Part shown: in pieces, positions 34,566-46,000 of the stretch
How the letters are laid out: each line of letters opens with the position of its first letter
Numbering within the stretch: position 1 is the first letter of the stretch
NCBI GenBank assembly: GCA_964639255.1
Contig: CAZXDP010000009.1
Coordinates: 1 to 64,000, forward strand
Direction: 5' to 3'
Origin: NZQO01 sp964639255
GTDB lineage: Bacteria > Bacteroidota > Bacteroidia > Flavobacteriales > Flavobacteriaceae
DNA: 64,000 bases
Position numbers and translations under genes: made by a program
Notes under the pieces: generated by a model
The model's database searches: none
What the model saw: the letters and a program-made list of their open reading frames with translations, nothing else
What the model was told of the DNA's origin: nothing

Positions 34566-36092
34566 ATGGCTGTATTGGGTTCCATCATTAAAGGTGCGAT
34601 TGAATTGCGCGATACGTTGGTTTCGGAAGATTCTCCCGTAGTCGCACAGGAAAAGGTACTTCAGAAATTGTTGGAAAAAGCCAAGGAAACCGCCTTCGGA
34701 ACGTTTTATGAATTTGATAAAATCCTAGCGTCCGCTTCTCCTGCCAAGACGTATGCCGAAACCGTTCCCTACCACGATTACAACCAAATGACACAGCGCT
34801 GGTGGCACCGGGTACACGATGGTGCCGAAAATATTACCTGGCCAGGAAAGCCTACCTATTTTGCGCTGAGCAGCGGTACCACGGGCTCGAGCAGCAAGCG
34901 CATACCTGTCACCGATGCTATGATAGATGCCATACGAACCACCGGTATCAAGCAGGTAGGGGCTCTTTCTAATTTCGACCTTCCTTCCGATTTTTTCGAA
35001 AAGGAGATTATGATGTTGGGAAGTTCTACCAACCTTGAGAATCGCGATGAATTTAAAGAGGGTGAAATAAGCGGAATTAGCGCCAGTAACATCCCTTTTT
35101 GGTTTCGCGGCTACTATAAGCCGGGCGAGGATATTGCCAAGATAGACGATTGGGACGAGCGGGTACAGACCATCGCCGAACGAGCTGGCGATTGGGATAT
35201 TGGTGCCTTAAGTGGTATTCCCTCATGGATGGAACTTATGATGAAAAAAGTGATAGACTATAACAACTTAGAGACCATTCATGATATTTGGCCCAACCTT
35301 CAGGTGTATACCAGCGGTGGCGTGGCCTTTCAGCCGTATGAGCGAAGTTTCTCCAAATTGCTCGCGCGTCCCATCACCGTCATCGATACCTATTTGGCCT
35401 CCGAAGGGTTTTTGGCCTTTCAGCAACGGCCCGATACTACCGCTATGAAGTTGGTGACCGACAACGGCATTTACTTTGAATTTGTTCCCTTTGATCCAGA
35501 TTATATCAACCAAGATGGAAGCTTGCGCCAAGATGCACCATCAATAACATTGGCTAATGTGGAAGCAGATAAGGACTACGTCCTGCTTATTTCCACCGTA
35601 TCCGGCGCCTGGCGATATCTGATTGGCGATACCATTGCCTTTACCGATATTGAAAAGGCCGAGATAAAAATAACCGGTCGCACCAAATTCTTCTTAAATG
35701 TAGTAGGTTCGCAACTGTCTGTAAACAAGATGGAAACTGCCCTTAGAAAACTGGAATCTGAATTCGATATAGAAATACCCGAGTTTACCCTATCGGCCGT
35801 AAAAATCGATGGGGAGTTCCACCACCATTGGTATTTGGGAACCACCGGTGACATACCCGAAGAGCGTTTGGCGCAATCGCTTGACGCGCATTTAAAGGAG
35901 GCCAATAAAAACTACAGGGTAGCCCGTGGCAAGGCGTTGAAAGGGGTTAAGGTGAGCAAGGTGGCACCCAGCGTATTTTATGATTGGAACGAGCGAAATA
36001 AAAAGAAAGGCGGACAGGTGAAAATGGAACAGGTGATGGATGAGGAGCAATTTGCGCAGTGGGAGGCTTTCGTCAATGAGGAACAGTCTTAG
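34566..36092 (+). CDS. GH3-family acyl-adenylating protein
   Basis: This 508-residue cytoplasmic protein matches the GH3 auxin-responsive family, ANL-type enzymes that adenylate a carboxylic acid and join it to an amine, often an amino acid. The ATP-binding loop is YFALSSGTTGSSSKRIPVT. PNLQVYTSGGVAFQPYE and TFLA-like IDTYLASEGFLAFQQ follow, and the C-terminal lid contains ITGRTKFFLNVVGSQLSV. Plant GH3 proteins conjugate hormones; bacterial homologues have no established substrate. Length is close to the bacterial family norm. It is divergent from rluF and converges on the HELGH protein gene, overlapping its 3' end by 20 bases. Confidence 0.85.
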   Translation: MAVLGSIIKGAIELRDTLVSEDSPVVAQEKVLQKLLEKAKETAFGTFYEFDKILASASPAKTYAETVPYHDYNQMTQRWWHRVHDGAENITWPGKPTYFALSSGTTGSSSKRIPVTDAMIDAIRTTGIKQVGALSNFDLPSDFFEKEIMMLGSSTNLENRDEFKEGEISGISASNIPFWFRGYYKPGEDIAKIDDWDERVQTIAERAGDWDIGALSGIPSWMELMMKKVIDYNNLETIHDIWPNLQVYTSGGVAFQPYERSFSKLLARPITVIDTYLASEGFLAFQQRPDTTAMKLVTDNGIYFEFVPFDPDYINQDGSLRQDAPSITLANVEADKDYVLLISTVSGAWRYLIGDTIAFTDIEKAEIKITGRTKFFLNVVGSQLSVNKMETALRKLESEFDIEIPEFTLSAVKIDGEFHHHWYLGTTGDIPEERLAQSLDAHLKEANKNYRVARGKALKGVKVSKVAPSVFYDWNERNKKKGGQVKMEQVMDEEQFAQWEAFVNEEQS

Positions 36093-36729
36093 CTGCTTCT
36101 TTCAATTTTCCTTTTTGGATGAGTTCCATCACCTCTTCTGGGGACATATAGAACGAGCGGATGCGCCTTTTGTATTTTTCTGAAATGGCCGCGTGGTCTA
36201 AAATAAAATTCTTGGTTTTCAAAATATAATCTCCCATCCCGTGGGAAATGGCGTAGAGGTCTGCCGTACGTTCCACTTCTTTGATATGGGCTGGGGAAAA
36301 AAGGTATTTTATTCCGAAGAAAAGCATGCCCGCACTACTGCGCTCGCGGTAGTCCAACACATGCCCCAACTCGTGTCCCAACCAGCCAATAATTACGTCG
36401 CTTGGAATGTCGTCTATGGAAAACTCCTCCTCCTCGATTTGTATGGTGCGACTCATCAAGATAATATAGGCCCTGTTCTGCTTCGGCTTAAAGAAACTTC
36501 CCCAAGTTGGTTGGGCCTGCATGGTCGACTTCTGTATGTTGTCCTTAAACTTAAAGGTGATTTCTGTATCCTTCAACTCTGGAAAATAACGTAGCGCGCT
36601 TATCGCTTCCGCATAGATCGAATGGGGAATGGTTTTGTTTTCGAGGTTGATTTCTTGGGCGTGCATCATAGAACCCATAAAATACAAAAATAGAAAGAGG
36701 CGATATGTTAATGGGAAGGTAATTCTCAA
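36073..36729 (-). CDS. Secreted protein with a zinc-metalloprotease-like HELGH motif
   Basis: This 218-residue protein starts at TTG 36729, three bases after the uvrB stop, and carries a signal peptide ending at MMHAQ. The mature part has WLGHELGHVLDYRERS (about residue 116), an H-E-x-x-H zinc motif, and 44 residues later EVERTADLYAISHGMG, an acidic position that could be the third ligand, as in M48-like gluzincins. This makes a periplasmic or cell-surface protease plausible, but the sequence is short and otherwise unfamiliar. Its start suggests coupling to uvrB, although the functions are unrelated. Its last 20 bases overlap the convergent GH3 gene. Confidence 0.65.
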   Translation of the reverse strand: MRITFPLTYRLFLFLYFMGSMMHAQEINLENKTIPHSIYAEAISALRYFPELKDTEITFKFKDNIQKSTMQAQPTWGSFFKPKQNRAYIILMSRTIQIEEEEFSIDDIPSDVIIGWLGHELGHVLDYRERSSAGMLFFGIKYLFSPAHIKEVERTADLYAISHGMGDYILKTKNFILDHAAISEKYKRRIRSFYMSPEEVMELIQKGKLKEAAKTVPH

Positions 36730-36731
36730 TG

Positions 36732-38732
36732 CTATTCCACCTCCTCGAGCTGTTTCTGAAAGCTCTTTATTTTATCCCGTAGCTTGGCGGCCATCATAAA
36801 ATCAAGTTCCTTGGCGGCTTTCTCCATTTCCTTTCGGGTATCTCTAATTTTTTTCTCTAGTTGCGGTTTGGTGAGGTATTCGTTCTCGGGCTCAGCGGCA
36901 AGTGTCTCTGCCGTGTCGAAAGTAAACCGCTCGGTCTTTTTCTTGGTAAGCGCATTTTCCATCGATTTCACAATGGCTTTAGGCTGAATGTTATGTTCGG
37001 TATTGTAGGCGATTTGCTTTTCGCGCCTATATTCGGTTTCATCTATGGTGGCCTGCATGCTCTGGGTAATTTTATCGGCATACATAATGGCTCGTCCATT
37101 AATGTGTCGTGCGGCACGGCCCACCGTCTGGGTTAGTGAGCGGTTGCTTCGCAGAAATCCTTCTTTATCGGCATCTAAGATCGCCACTAATGACACTTCT
37201 GGCAAGTCTAAGCCTTCCCGTAATAAATTAACACCTACCAATACATCGAATAGCCCAAGGCGCAAATCCTGCATAATCTCTACCCGTTCGAGGGTATCCA
37301 CATCACTATGGATATAGCGGCAGCGAATTTGAATACGGGTGAGGTATTTGGTAAGCTCCTCGGCCATACGTTTTGTAAGGGTGGTTACCAGTACCCGTTC
37401 GTCCTTCTCCACGCGAAGTTGAATCTCTTCCAACAGGTCGTCGATTTGATTTAGGCTGGGGCGCACTTCAATGGGAGGGTCTAATAAACCGGTAGGACGT
37501 ATAATTTGCTCTACATAAACGCCACCGCTTTTCTCAAGCTCATAGTCTGCCGGTGTCGCACTCACGTAGATCACCTGATTTTGAAGTGCTTCAAATTCCT
37601 CAAATTTAAGCGGCCGGTTGTCCATCGCAGCCGGCAATCGAAATCCATATTCTACCAAGTTTTCCTTACGGCTGCGATCCCCGCCGTACATAGCGCCCAC
37701 CTGTGGAATGGACACATGGCTCTCGTCGACAACCATCAGGTAATCATCGGGAAAATAATCGAGCAGACAGAAGGGGCGGGTGCCGGGCAGACGGCGATCC
37801 AAGTATCGGGAATAGTTTTCGATACCACTGCAATAGCCAAGCTCACGTATCATCTCTAGGTCAAAATTGGTTCGCTCTTCCAGTCGTTTGGCCTCCAAAG
37901 GCTTCCCAATTTCCTTGAAATAATCAATCTGCTTAACCAAATCGTTTTGTATCTCCCGAATAGCGCCCTGCAGTACGTCGGGAGAGGTAACAAACATATT
38001 GGCGGGATAAATGTTGAGCCGATCGTATTTTTCGATTACTTTGTTGGTCTGCGGATTGAAAGCTTCGATCTCCTCGATTTCGTCACCGAAAAAATGAACT
38101 CTGAAGGCATCATCGGCATAGCCAGGGTAGATGTCCACCGTGTCTCCCTTTATCCTGAACCTCCCATTGTGGAACTCTCCCTCGGTACGGGCATAAAGGC
38201 TTTGTACCAACCGATGCAGCAGTTTGGTGCGGGCCAAGGTTTGTCCCTGTGAGAGACTTATAACATTCTTCTGAAACTCTATTGGGTTTCCAATTCCATA
38301 AAGGCATGAAACCGACGCTACCACCAACACATCGCGCCGGCCCGATAAGAGGGAAGAGGTGGTACTCAACCGCAGCTTTTCTATTTCCTCATTAATGGAA
38401 AGATCTTTTTCAATATAGGTGCCGCTGGTAGGAATATACGCTTCGGGCTGGTAATAGTCATAGTACGATACGAAGTATTCGATGGCATTGTTTGGAAAAA
38501 ACTGCTTGAACTCTGAGTACAACTGTGCGGCCAAAGTCTTGTTGTGGGCCAGCACCAGCGTAGGCTTCTGTACTTGCTCCACCACGTTCGCCACCGTAAA
38601 GGTTTTTCCGCTACCGGTTACGCCCAGAAGGGTCTGGTATTTTTCATTGGCCAGCAATCCGTTGGCCAACGACTCAATCGCCTGGGGCTGGTCGCCCGTG
38701 GGGCTAAAATTGGAAACAATGTTGAATTTCAT
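36732..38732 (-). CDS. uvrB: Excinuclease ABC subunit B
   Basis: This 666-residue DNA-repair helicase-like subunit receives damaged DNA from UvrA and recruits UvrC. Walker A is LGVTGSGKTFTV (residues 36-47). The DNA-clamping beta-hairpin contains SYYDYYQPEAYIP, Walker B-like motif II is in LMVVDESH, and motif VI is QTVGRAARHINGRA. The C-terminal UVR motif (LEKKIRDTRKEMEKAAKEL) that contacts UvrC is complete. Length is normal. A TATTTTTG box lies nine bases upstream of the ATG. The downstream secreted HELGH gene starts immediately after the stop. Confidence 0.96.
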   Translation of the reverse strand: MKFNIVSNFSPTGDQPQAIESLANGLLANEKYQTLLGVTGSGKTFTVANVVEQVQKPTLVLAHNKTLAAQLYSEFKQFFPNNAIEYFVSYYDYYQPEAYIPTSGTYIEKDLSINEEIEKLRLSTTSSLLSGRRDVLVVASVSCLYGIGNPIEFQKNVISLSQGQTLARTKLLHRLVQSLYARTEGEFHNGRFRIKGDTVDIYPGYADDAFRVHFFGDEIEEIEAFNPQTNKVIEKYDRLNIYPANMFVTSPDVLQGAIREIQNDLVKQIDYFKEIGKPLEAKRLEERTNFDLEMIRELGYCSGIENYSRYLDRRLPGTRPFCLLDYFPDDYLMVVDESHVSIPQVGAMYGGDRSRKENLVEYGFRLPAAMDNRPLKFEEFEALQNQVIYVSATPADYELEKSGGVYVEQIIRPTGLLDPPIEVRPSLNQIDDLLEEIQLRVEKDERVLVTTLTKRMAEELTKYLTRIQIRCRYIHSDVDTLERVEIMQDLRLGLFDVLVGVNLLREGLDLPEVSLVAILDADKEGFLRSNRSLTQTVGRAARHINGRAIMYADKITQSMQATIDETEYRREKQIAYNTEHNIQPKAIVKSMENALTKKKTERFTFDTAETLAAEPENEYLTKPQLEKKIRDTRKEMEKAAKELDFMMAAKLRDKIKSFQKQLEEVE

Positions 38733-38740
38733 AGCGTTGG

Positions 38741-38748
38741 CAAAAATA
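38741..38748 (-). promoter_or_regulatory. Candidate -7 box for uvrB
   Basis: TATTTTTG on the minus strand is eight bases before the uvrB ATG. The nearest upstream TTG gives a gap of about 24 bases, slightly too long. The 254-base gap 38733-38986 holds nothing else I can name. Confidence 0.45.
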
Positions 38749-38986
38749 CTGAAAATTTGAGTAGGAAATCTTCAAACTCCATACCAAGAAATCCATTCAG
38801 AAACGATTACCGACCGTTATAGATGGTATAATTCAACTCATGTCGATCATTTTTGTATCGTTTCAGAAGAAAGCTTCAAAAACGCTGTATAAAATATCAC
38901 ATCTATGAAACGCTTTCCGTAGTATTTCAGCAACATAAAAATACTTTAACGTATAGCAAATAGACGTAAAATGGCACTAGTGGGTT

Positions 38987-39961
38987 TTATTTTCTTCTCT
39001 TATTGTTCCCCACGGTGCACGGACAATCGCTTAACCCTTGTAAGAGATCTAGCCCTAGGGTTACCGAATGTGTTCCCGAATTGTACGCCGAAAGCTCATT
39101 GGTGGTTAAAATATAGGAATAGGAGAAATAGAATATCGATTTTTTGAATCCCACCATTGGGCCAATGTTGAGAGGCTTCAGGAATTGATCGTTAAGAAAG
39201 CGATAGGAAGCGCCTACCCAAAAGTAATCGTCGTAACTGTTGAATTTTCTGTACTTAAGGTTCAAATCGGTGCTGGATCGTTGGTCGCTCACGAAGAATT
39301 GGGTGAACAAGGAAGGCTCCCACTGCGAATAGTTATCGGCATCGATCACATATCCCGTATACACTTGCAGATTGAGCAGGTTATTGGGTTCAAATCCGGT
39401 AAAATCATCGATTTCCTTCGGCAAAATGTTATTGGCGTTGAAACTGAGATATGCTTTTTGGATCCTGTACAGGAAGCCTACATCAAAATTAACATTGGTG
39501 ACCGCCCGGTCATCGACAATGCTAGGGTCGACGATGGGGATATCGTAGGTAGGCTCAAAGTTTTCGATATCGATTCTAAAATTGTTCATATTGAATGACA
39601 GGCCCAAGGACAGGTATTGTTTCGATTTATAATCCAATATTAAGTGGTGCGCATACGATACCTTAAATCCTTGTTGCCTCGTGTTTCCATTTCTGTCGTT
39701 ATAAAGTGAGAGGCCTGCCCCAGAGCGGCTGGCGATGCGTGCATCGACATAAAGGGCTTGATTGTCTGGAGCATCTTTAATGCCTACCCACTGGGTAAGG
39801 CCATTTACACGGGTTCTAAAATTATCGCCAATACCGGCAAAGGTTGGGGAAACTACAAAGTCACTATCGGCGAGATACTGAGTAAACACAGGCAAATTCA
39901 ACTCTTGCGAAGTTGCCTGTGCCACCACGAGTAACACTATATATTTGATTAGATTTTTCAT
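38987..39961 (-). CDS. PorP/SprF-family T9SS outer-membrane protein
   Basis: This 324-residue protein has a signal peptide (KNLIKYIVLLVVAQATSQ) and a PorP/SprF beta-barrel. LPVFTQYLADSDFVVSPTFA with GIGDNFRTRVNGLTQW is the family signature near the mature N-terminus, and KVSYAHHLILDYKSKQYLSL and PLNIGPMVGFKKSIFYFSY continue the barrel. SprF-type proteins are needed for secretion or surface attachment of particular type B cargo, such as SprB with SprF. Here it lies 39 bases downstream of the giant SprB-like gene on the same strand, so it is its likely partner. The C-terminal region ends in SDCPCTVGNNKRRK with a Cys pair. Confidence 0.88.
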   Translation of the reverse strand: MKNLIKYIVLLVVAQATSQELNLPVFTQYLADSDFVVSPTFAGIGDNFRTRVNGLTQWVGIKDAPDNQALYVDARIASRSGAGLSLYNDRNGNTRQQGFKVSYAHHLILDYKSKQYLSLGLSFNMNNFRIDIENFEPTYDIPIVDPSIVDDRAVTNVNFDVGFLYRIQKAYLSFNANNILPKEIDDFTGFEPNNLLNLQVYTGYVIDADNYSQWEPSLFTQFFVSDQRSSTDLNLKYRKFNSYDDYFWVGASYRFLNDQFLKPLNIGPMVGFKKSIFYFSYSYILTTNELSAYNSGTHSVTLGLDLLQGLSDCPCTVGNNKRRK

Positions 39962-40000
39962 GAATGCGTAATTTAAGTTAGGTTAAGTGGTGTCTCATTT

Positions 40001-43000
40001 TTAGCGGTACAAGGTGAAATGCCCTACAAAATCTCTGTTGGAATTTGCCGCGAGCTTTACTACGTACCAGTAATCTCCCGTTGGCAATTCGGAGCCGTTG
40101 TACCTGCCGTCCCAGCTTTCACCTGCCCGGAGCTCTGCTACCTTTCGTCCATAGCGGTCGAAAATAGCAGTCAAAATATTGGGGTAATATTCTGCACATC
40201 CCGGTTTCCAGGTGTCGACGACACCATCGCCATTCGGGGTAAAATAGTTGGGGATACATATTTCTATGAATTCTAAGAATATTAGGGCTTGTGCTGTACA
40301 ACCACTGCTATCTGTAACGGTCACCAAATATTCACCTGTTTCGGAAATGATAAAGGAATTGGTACTGCCATAATCGGTTCCGTTCAAGGTATATACATAT
40401 CCTCCCGTACCTCCCGCGGTATTCGCCAAAATCTCGTTGAGGCCACCTTCCGAAAGGGAGAGGGTAAGGGGATCAAATTGGCCAATATTGAAGAATTCTG
40501 TTGAAACGATACAACCGTTACTGTGTCGCACCAAGATATAATTGTCTTGACTTGGCGGCAGGTTCTCGAACACGTTGCTACTCTGGTAGGGACCACCGTT
40601 CAACGAATAATCAATCTGCGATACATCGGTATTGCTGTCATCTACCGTAACGGTCACTACATTGCCCGTGAAATTATTCTCACATATGTACTCCAGATCT
40701 ATAAAAGGATTCAACAATACAGCATCCGGGAATTCAATTTCCTGCTCCCGTTCGCAACCGTTGGCGTCGCGTATATACACCACGTGGTTGCCACCGCCCA
40801 AGTTGTCGAAATCAAAAATGGTTTGGGTAGGTGTTCCAGCAGTATACGGACCGTCATAATTGTTCAAACTTACACTATAGGGTGGGGTTCCTCCTTGAAT
40901 TTCAACACTGAAGGCACCATCGGCATCGCCCACGCAAATCTCTGGCAGGGTAGAACCCGGTACAATATCTGCTAAAATAGGTGCTGGCTCTGCAATGGTA
41001 AAGCTATAGTTTATGAAGCAACCAAGTTCATCTTGAATAATGGCATCATAGTCTCCCGGAGCAAGATTCTCAAAACGATCGGTCACGAAAAACTGGTCTA
41101 ACCTTGGCGAAATGGCGTATTGTATAGTTCCAGTACCACCAATTCCGTTGAATTCTATCCATCCATCCCTATCTCCAAAACAAAGCACATTGCCAATTTC
41201 AGGATCAATTTCAAGGGCCGTATCGGGTTCGGTAATTTCAATGGTTTCCGAAGTTTCGTTACAATCGTCACTTTCCACATAGACCGAATAGCTACCTGCC
41301 GCCAGTTCATCGAAAATTGCTGGGGTATCGATGGAGGTTCTTATTGTATTCCCTGCACTGTCCCGTAGGTAATACACATAATTGCCCAAACCACCCAAGG
41401 CCCTTGCCACGATTACTCCCGTCTCGTCGCCCACACAATTGATGGTGGGATTGGTCGAATTTAGTACGATTTCCAAATCTGGTAACGGATCAATGGTAAT
41501 ATCATTGGTGACATTGGCGATACATCCATTATCATCTCTCACATAATACCTATAAGTTCCTGGTGTTACGCTAAAGGTTGTCGAGGTAGTAAACGTCCCT
41601 AAAATGGGCGTAAAGCTAGGATTGTCACTATACTCATAAGGCCCCGTTCCCCCACTTGCGCTTAAGGTTAATTGCGTATCGACCGTACAAGTTTGCGTGC
41701 TTTCCACAATAAGATTGGGCGAAACCTCTGTTGGCTGGTTAATGATCACGTCCTCAGATTCGAAAACGCACTGAAGTGCATCGGTAATTCGGACTTGGTA
41801 TACCCCAGCCGATAGATTCTCAAAAATAGGGTTCGTTTGTGGGCCAGAGGTAAAGCTATCTGGCGACGATTTTACAAGTGTATACAAATAGTTGCCTCCC
41901 TGTCCTCCTGAGATATTAATTACTTCAATGGTACCATCTTGGTCTCCATAGCATTCCAATGTGATGTTGTTCGCGACAAAATCGGCGTCAATGGGATCAG
42001 GCTGTTCAAGAGATACCGTTGCAATCTCGATACACCCTTGAGCATCCCGAACGGTGACCGTGTAAATTCCTGCACCGAGGTCTTCAAAAACATTGACCGG
42101 AGAGAAAGGTACATTGACCGGGCCGGATAATTGAAAGTTGTAAGGCGGTGTTCCGCCAGAGCCTACTGCCGTAATGATTCCACCATCATTATCGCAAGTA
42201 ACTGGAGCAGTTTCATTGGCTACCACATCTACTGCGGAATTGGGAGCATCTATATTTACCACATTTGAAACCGTGGCACAAAACGGACTGTCGGTTTCAA
42301 TAATTTCAACAGAATAATTACCTGCGGCTAAACCTGTTATCAACTGCGGATTTGTGGATGTATTGGCAGTTATGGGGCCACCGATAGGGTTCCCGGCACC
42401 ATCCAATAACTGGTAGGTGTAGTTTCCGGTATAGCCGACGATATCCAATTCCATTTCGCCAATGGCATCACCAAAACAATTGTTATCTGCAATCGGTGTT
42501 AAGGTGGCTTCAATTAAATCGAATGGTGGAACCTCGAATGCGTTCGTCAAATAATAACAGTTGGTGTCCAGATCATTTACTTGGAAGTAATAATTGCCCG
42601 GACCAGGAATACTGAAAATATTAGAGGTTTGGGGCAATCCGTCAGGGAGCATCTGATACGTATAATTTCCGCCTGGAGGTGTTACGATAATTTCAATTTC
42701 ACCTGTATTGTTACAATCGATAGGAGAAACTATCCCAAAGCTTGCAGCCGTAATGGTTTCTAGAGGATCGATCGTAATCGTATCCGTAGCGATACAGCCA
42801 TTGCTATCTTGAACATAAGCGGTAATGGTTTGAACTGTTCCATCGTCGATGACGGTAAAAGTGTTGTTTGTAAAATAATTTAGGTTGTCTAAACTATAAA
42901 GGTAGCCAGGTGTTCCGCCTAAGCCTGTAATGATTACAGTTACGGTGCTCGGAGTGTTATCTGGGGTGCAAACAAACGCATCTGCAGTAGCTGAAGCATC

Positions 43001-46000
43001 CAATACCGGCGGTTCGCCAATTGTTGCATCGGCCGTTGCGATACAGTCCCTTCCCGAAGTCACTTGAACGGTATAGGTGCCTGTGGGCAGTCCGGTAAAA
43101 ATGTTCGATGTTTGCGCCGGAACAACAATTGGAGCGATTATCTCATAGGTATATATTGGATTATTATTTCCCGGTGCTAAGGTGACAGTAATAATACCGT
43201 CGCTACTACCTACACAACTGGTATCGGTTGTATTGGTTGTAAATGTTACAGGAGTGGCAGCTTCCATGGTAATTGCTACATCCTCTGTACAACCTGTCGC
43301 AGTGTCTGTTACAGTAATCGTGTAGGTACCTGAGGGCACTCCACTGAAAACATTTCCAGCTAAGGTTATCGAGGGTGGATTGGGTACTATGGAATAGGTA
43401 TAGCTACCCGTTCCGCCATTCGCATTAACGGTAATCACTCCATCATCATTACTACAACTAGGCAATGAGGTGGCGGTGGCGGCAAGACCCAAAGGCGGAG
43501 CAATGGTTACCGATACTGTATTGCCGCAACCGTTGGCATCGTTTACCTCAATGGTATGGGTGCCAGAGCTCACATCAGTAATGGTATAGGGTAGCGTCTG
43601 AGTTTGGAAAGAACCGCCGTTGAAGCTAATGCTGTAGGGAGGTATTCCAGCGCTCACCAAGGTAACATCTATTTCAAAATCGCCTTCAGCCGTATCACAT
43701 TGGTTGGTCACATTTGCATCAATTACCGGTGCTGGGTCTTCTGGTAAAATGGTCGCAGGGCCAGTAACAATACAACCATACGCATCCTTTACGTGAATAT
43801 AATACGTCCCTGCATTGGCATTGAACGTGTTGTTCGACCCCCAAGAAGGATCGGTTGGAGCTGGAGCTGCAGGTGTTGTTGTCATTTGATACTGGTAGGG
43901 TGGTGTTCCATCCTGACCGAGTGCGCTAATGACACCAGAATTTGCATTACAGTTGGCATTTTGATCTACCGTCACATCTATATCCAGTTGAACCTGCGAT
44001 TCGGTAATGTTAAAGGCTGCGGTAACCACACCACAACCCGCGTTGGAGCCAGATGTTTCCGTGATAAGAACAAAATAACTGCCCACGGGTAATGGGCCCA
44101 AATCGGTAACGGTTATAGAACCTCCGGCCGGTATCACACCAGAACCATTGATTCCTGTAGTAGTTGTGGTGGTAGATTCATAAATTTCATAATCTACATT
44201 CACCGCTGTTGCGTATGTACTATTTACGGTAAAGGTTACGGTACCATCGGCACTTCCCGTACAGGTAACATTATTGCTGCTTACCGCATCTACCGTTAAG
44301 GTTGAATTTGTTGGTACCGGAATGGTGGATTGCTCGTAGTAATAGCATTGTGTCGATTCATCGTATACGATAAATGTGTAGGTAACTCCTGGGATTAGCC
44401 CAGTAAAGGTGGCCGAACGGCTTCCTGCCGGAGTTTCGGGAATCCACGTTCCTCCAGGTGGCGGAACAACAACGCCCCCGTTATAGATATCGAACCAGAA
44501 TGGACCGGCGCTCGGCAGTGAGGACGCAACTGTAACCACAGCGGTTCCGCCAGTGGCACAATCTACTGTAGTATCAATATCAATATCCAAATCACTTGGT
44601 GGAGAAGCTATTAATATATTCTGAATAAGCTCCACACAGCCATTGGCATCGATTACCCGTAACTCATAAATCCCGAAATCTAGGCCCGAAAAGGTGAAGG
44701 AAGCGCTACCATCGTTATCTATTTCAGAACCTGTATAGCCATTGGAACCTGTCAAGTAGTAATCATATAATGGTGTACCGCCAGAAACTCCGGTTATTGT
44801 AATTTCACCTTGCGAAGTACCCCCGGGCGTACACGTAATGTCAACACTAGTATAATTCACGGCAATTGGGTCTGGTTCGGTAAGAGTTATCGTGTCGGAA
44901 TCGGAACAAGCATTGGCATCGGTAAGGGTTACGGTATAGGTTCCCGCGGGAAGTCCTGTCGTTTGTGTTCCGTAATCGATTCCGGAAGTGTTGTTGAAAA
45001 CATTAATGGTAAAGGGAGGCGTACCCGCAGAAGGATCAAAAGTTACGTCAATTGCTCCGTTGGCATCCCCGTTACATAGGATGTTTTGCGATTGGGCCAC
45101 GACATCCAATTGGGGCAATGATAGCGGGTCGATCGTTATAATACCAGATTCTACCGTACAACCTTGGGCATCGGTTACTTCAAATTGGTAGGTGCCCGGT
45201 GTTCCGGTGGGATAGGTAAAGGGGGAACCCGTGGCGCCCAAAGCCGTGTATGCACCTCCATTAAAAGATACGGCGTAGTTGAAGGGAGCTGTTCCGCCGC
45301 CAATAGTACCCGTTATAATAGCATCTGGATTTGTTGTGCAATCGAGATCTTTCGTTAAAACAGCACTTAGGGTTAGCTCTGGTGCGATAACTTGGGTAGG
45401 AAGGGTTACCTCGCAACCCAGCGCATCCCGAACGATAATTGTATAGCTGCCTGGTCCTAATCCAGTAAAGACATTGCTGGACTGGAACGGGCCGCCATTC
45501 AGACTAAATTCAAAGGGAGCTTGTCCTGCCGTTACGGTGACCTCAATGGAAGCGCCGTTCGTAGTGTCGTAACATAAGTCGGAGGCAAGGCTAATTTCAG
45601 CCACTGGCGTTACGGGTGCGGTCAAATCGAACGTATCGGTCACGATACAGCCATTGGCATCTTCTACCGTTACGATATAGGTGCCGGTTTGGGTTAATCC
45701 AATAAAGATATTGCTGCCCTGTGGGCCTAGCACTGTAGCATCAGGGAGTTCTAAGCTATAAGAATTTCCGCCCCAGCCACCTGTGGCTGTTATGGTGACA
45801 CGACCTGAGTCTATACAACTTATAGGGGTTACATCTGTTGTAAAGGACAGCGGTGTATTTGGTTCGGCCACAATGACCGATGTGGTTGCTTCACAGTTGG
45901 TATCATTGTCGGTCACCACGATGGTATAAGTTCCTGCGGCAAGTCCAGTAAGGATTATTGGCGAAGTCCCAGCGGTTGGGAGTCCGCCATTGATGGTATA

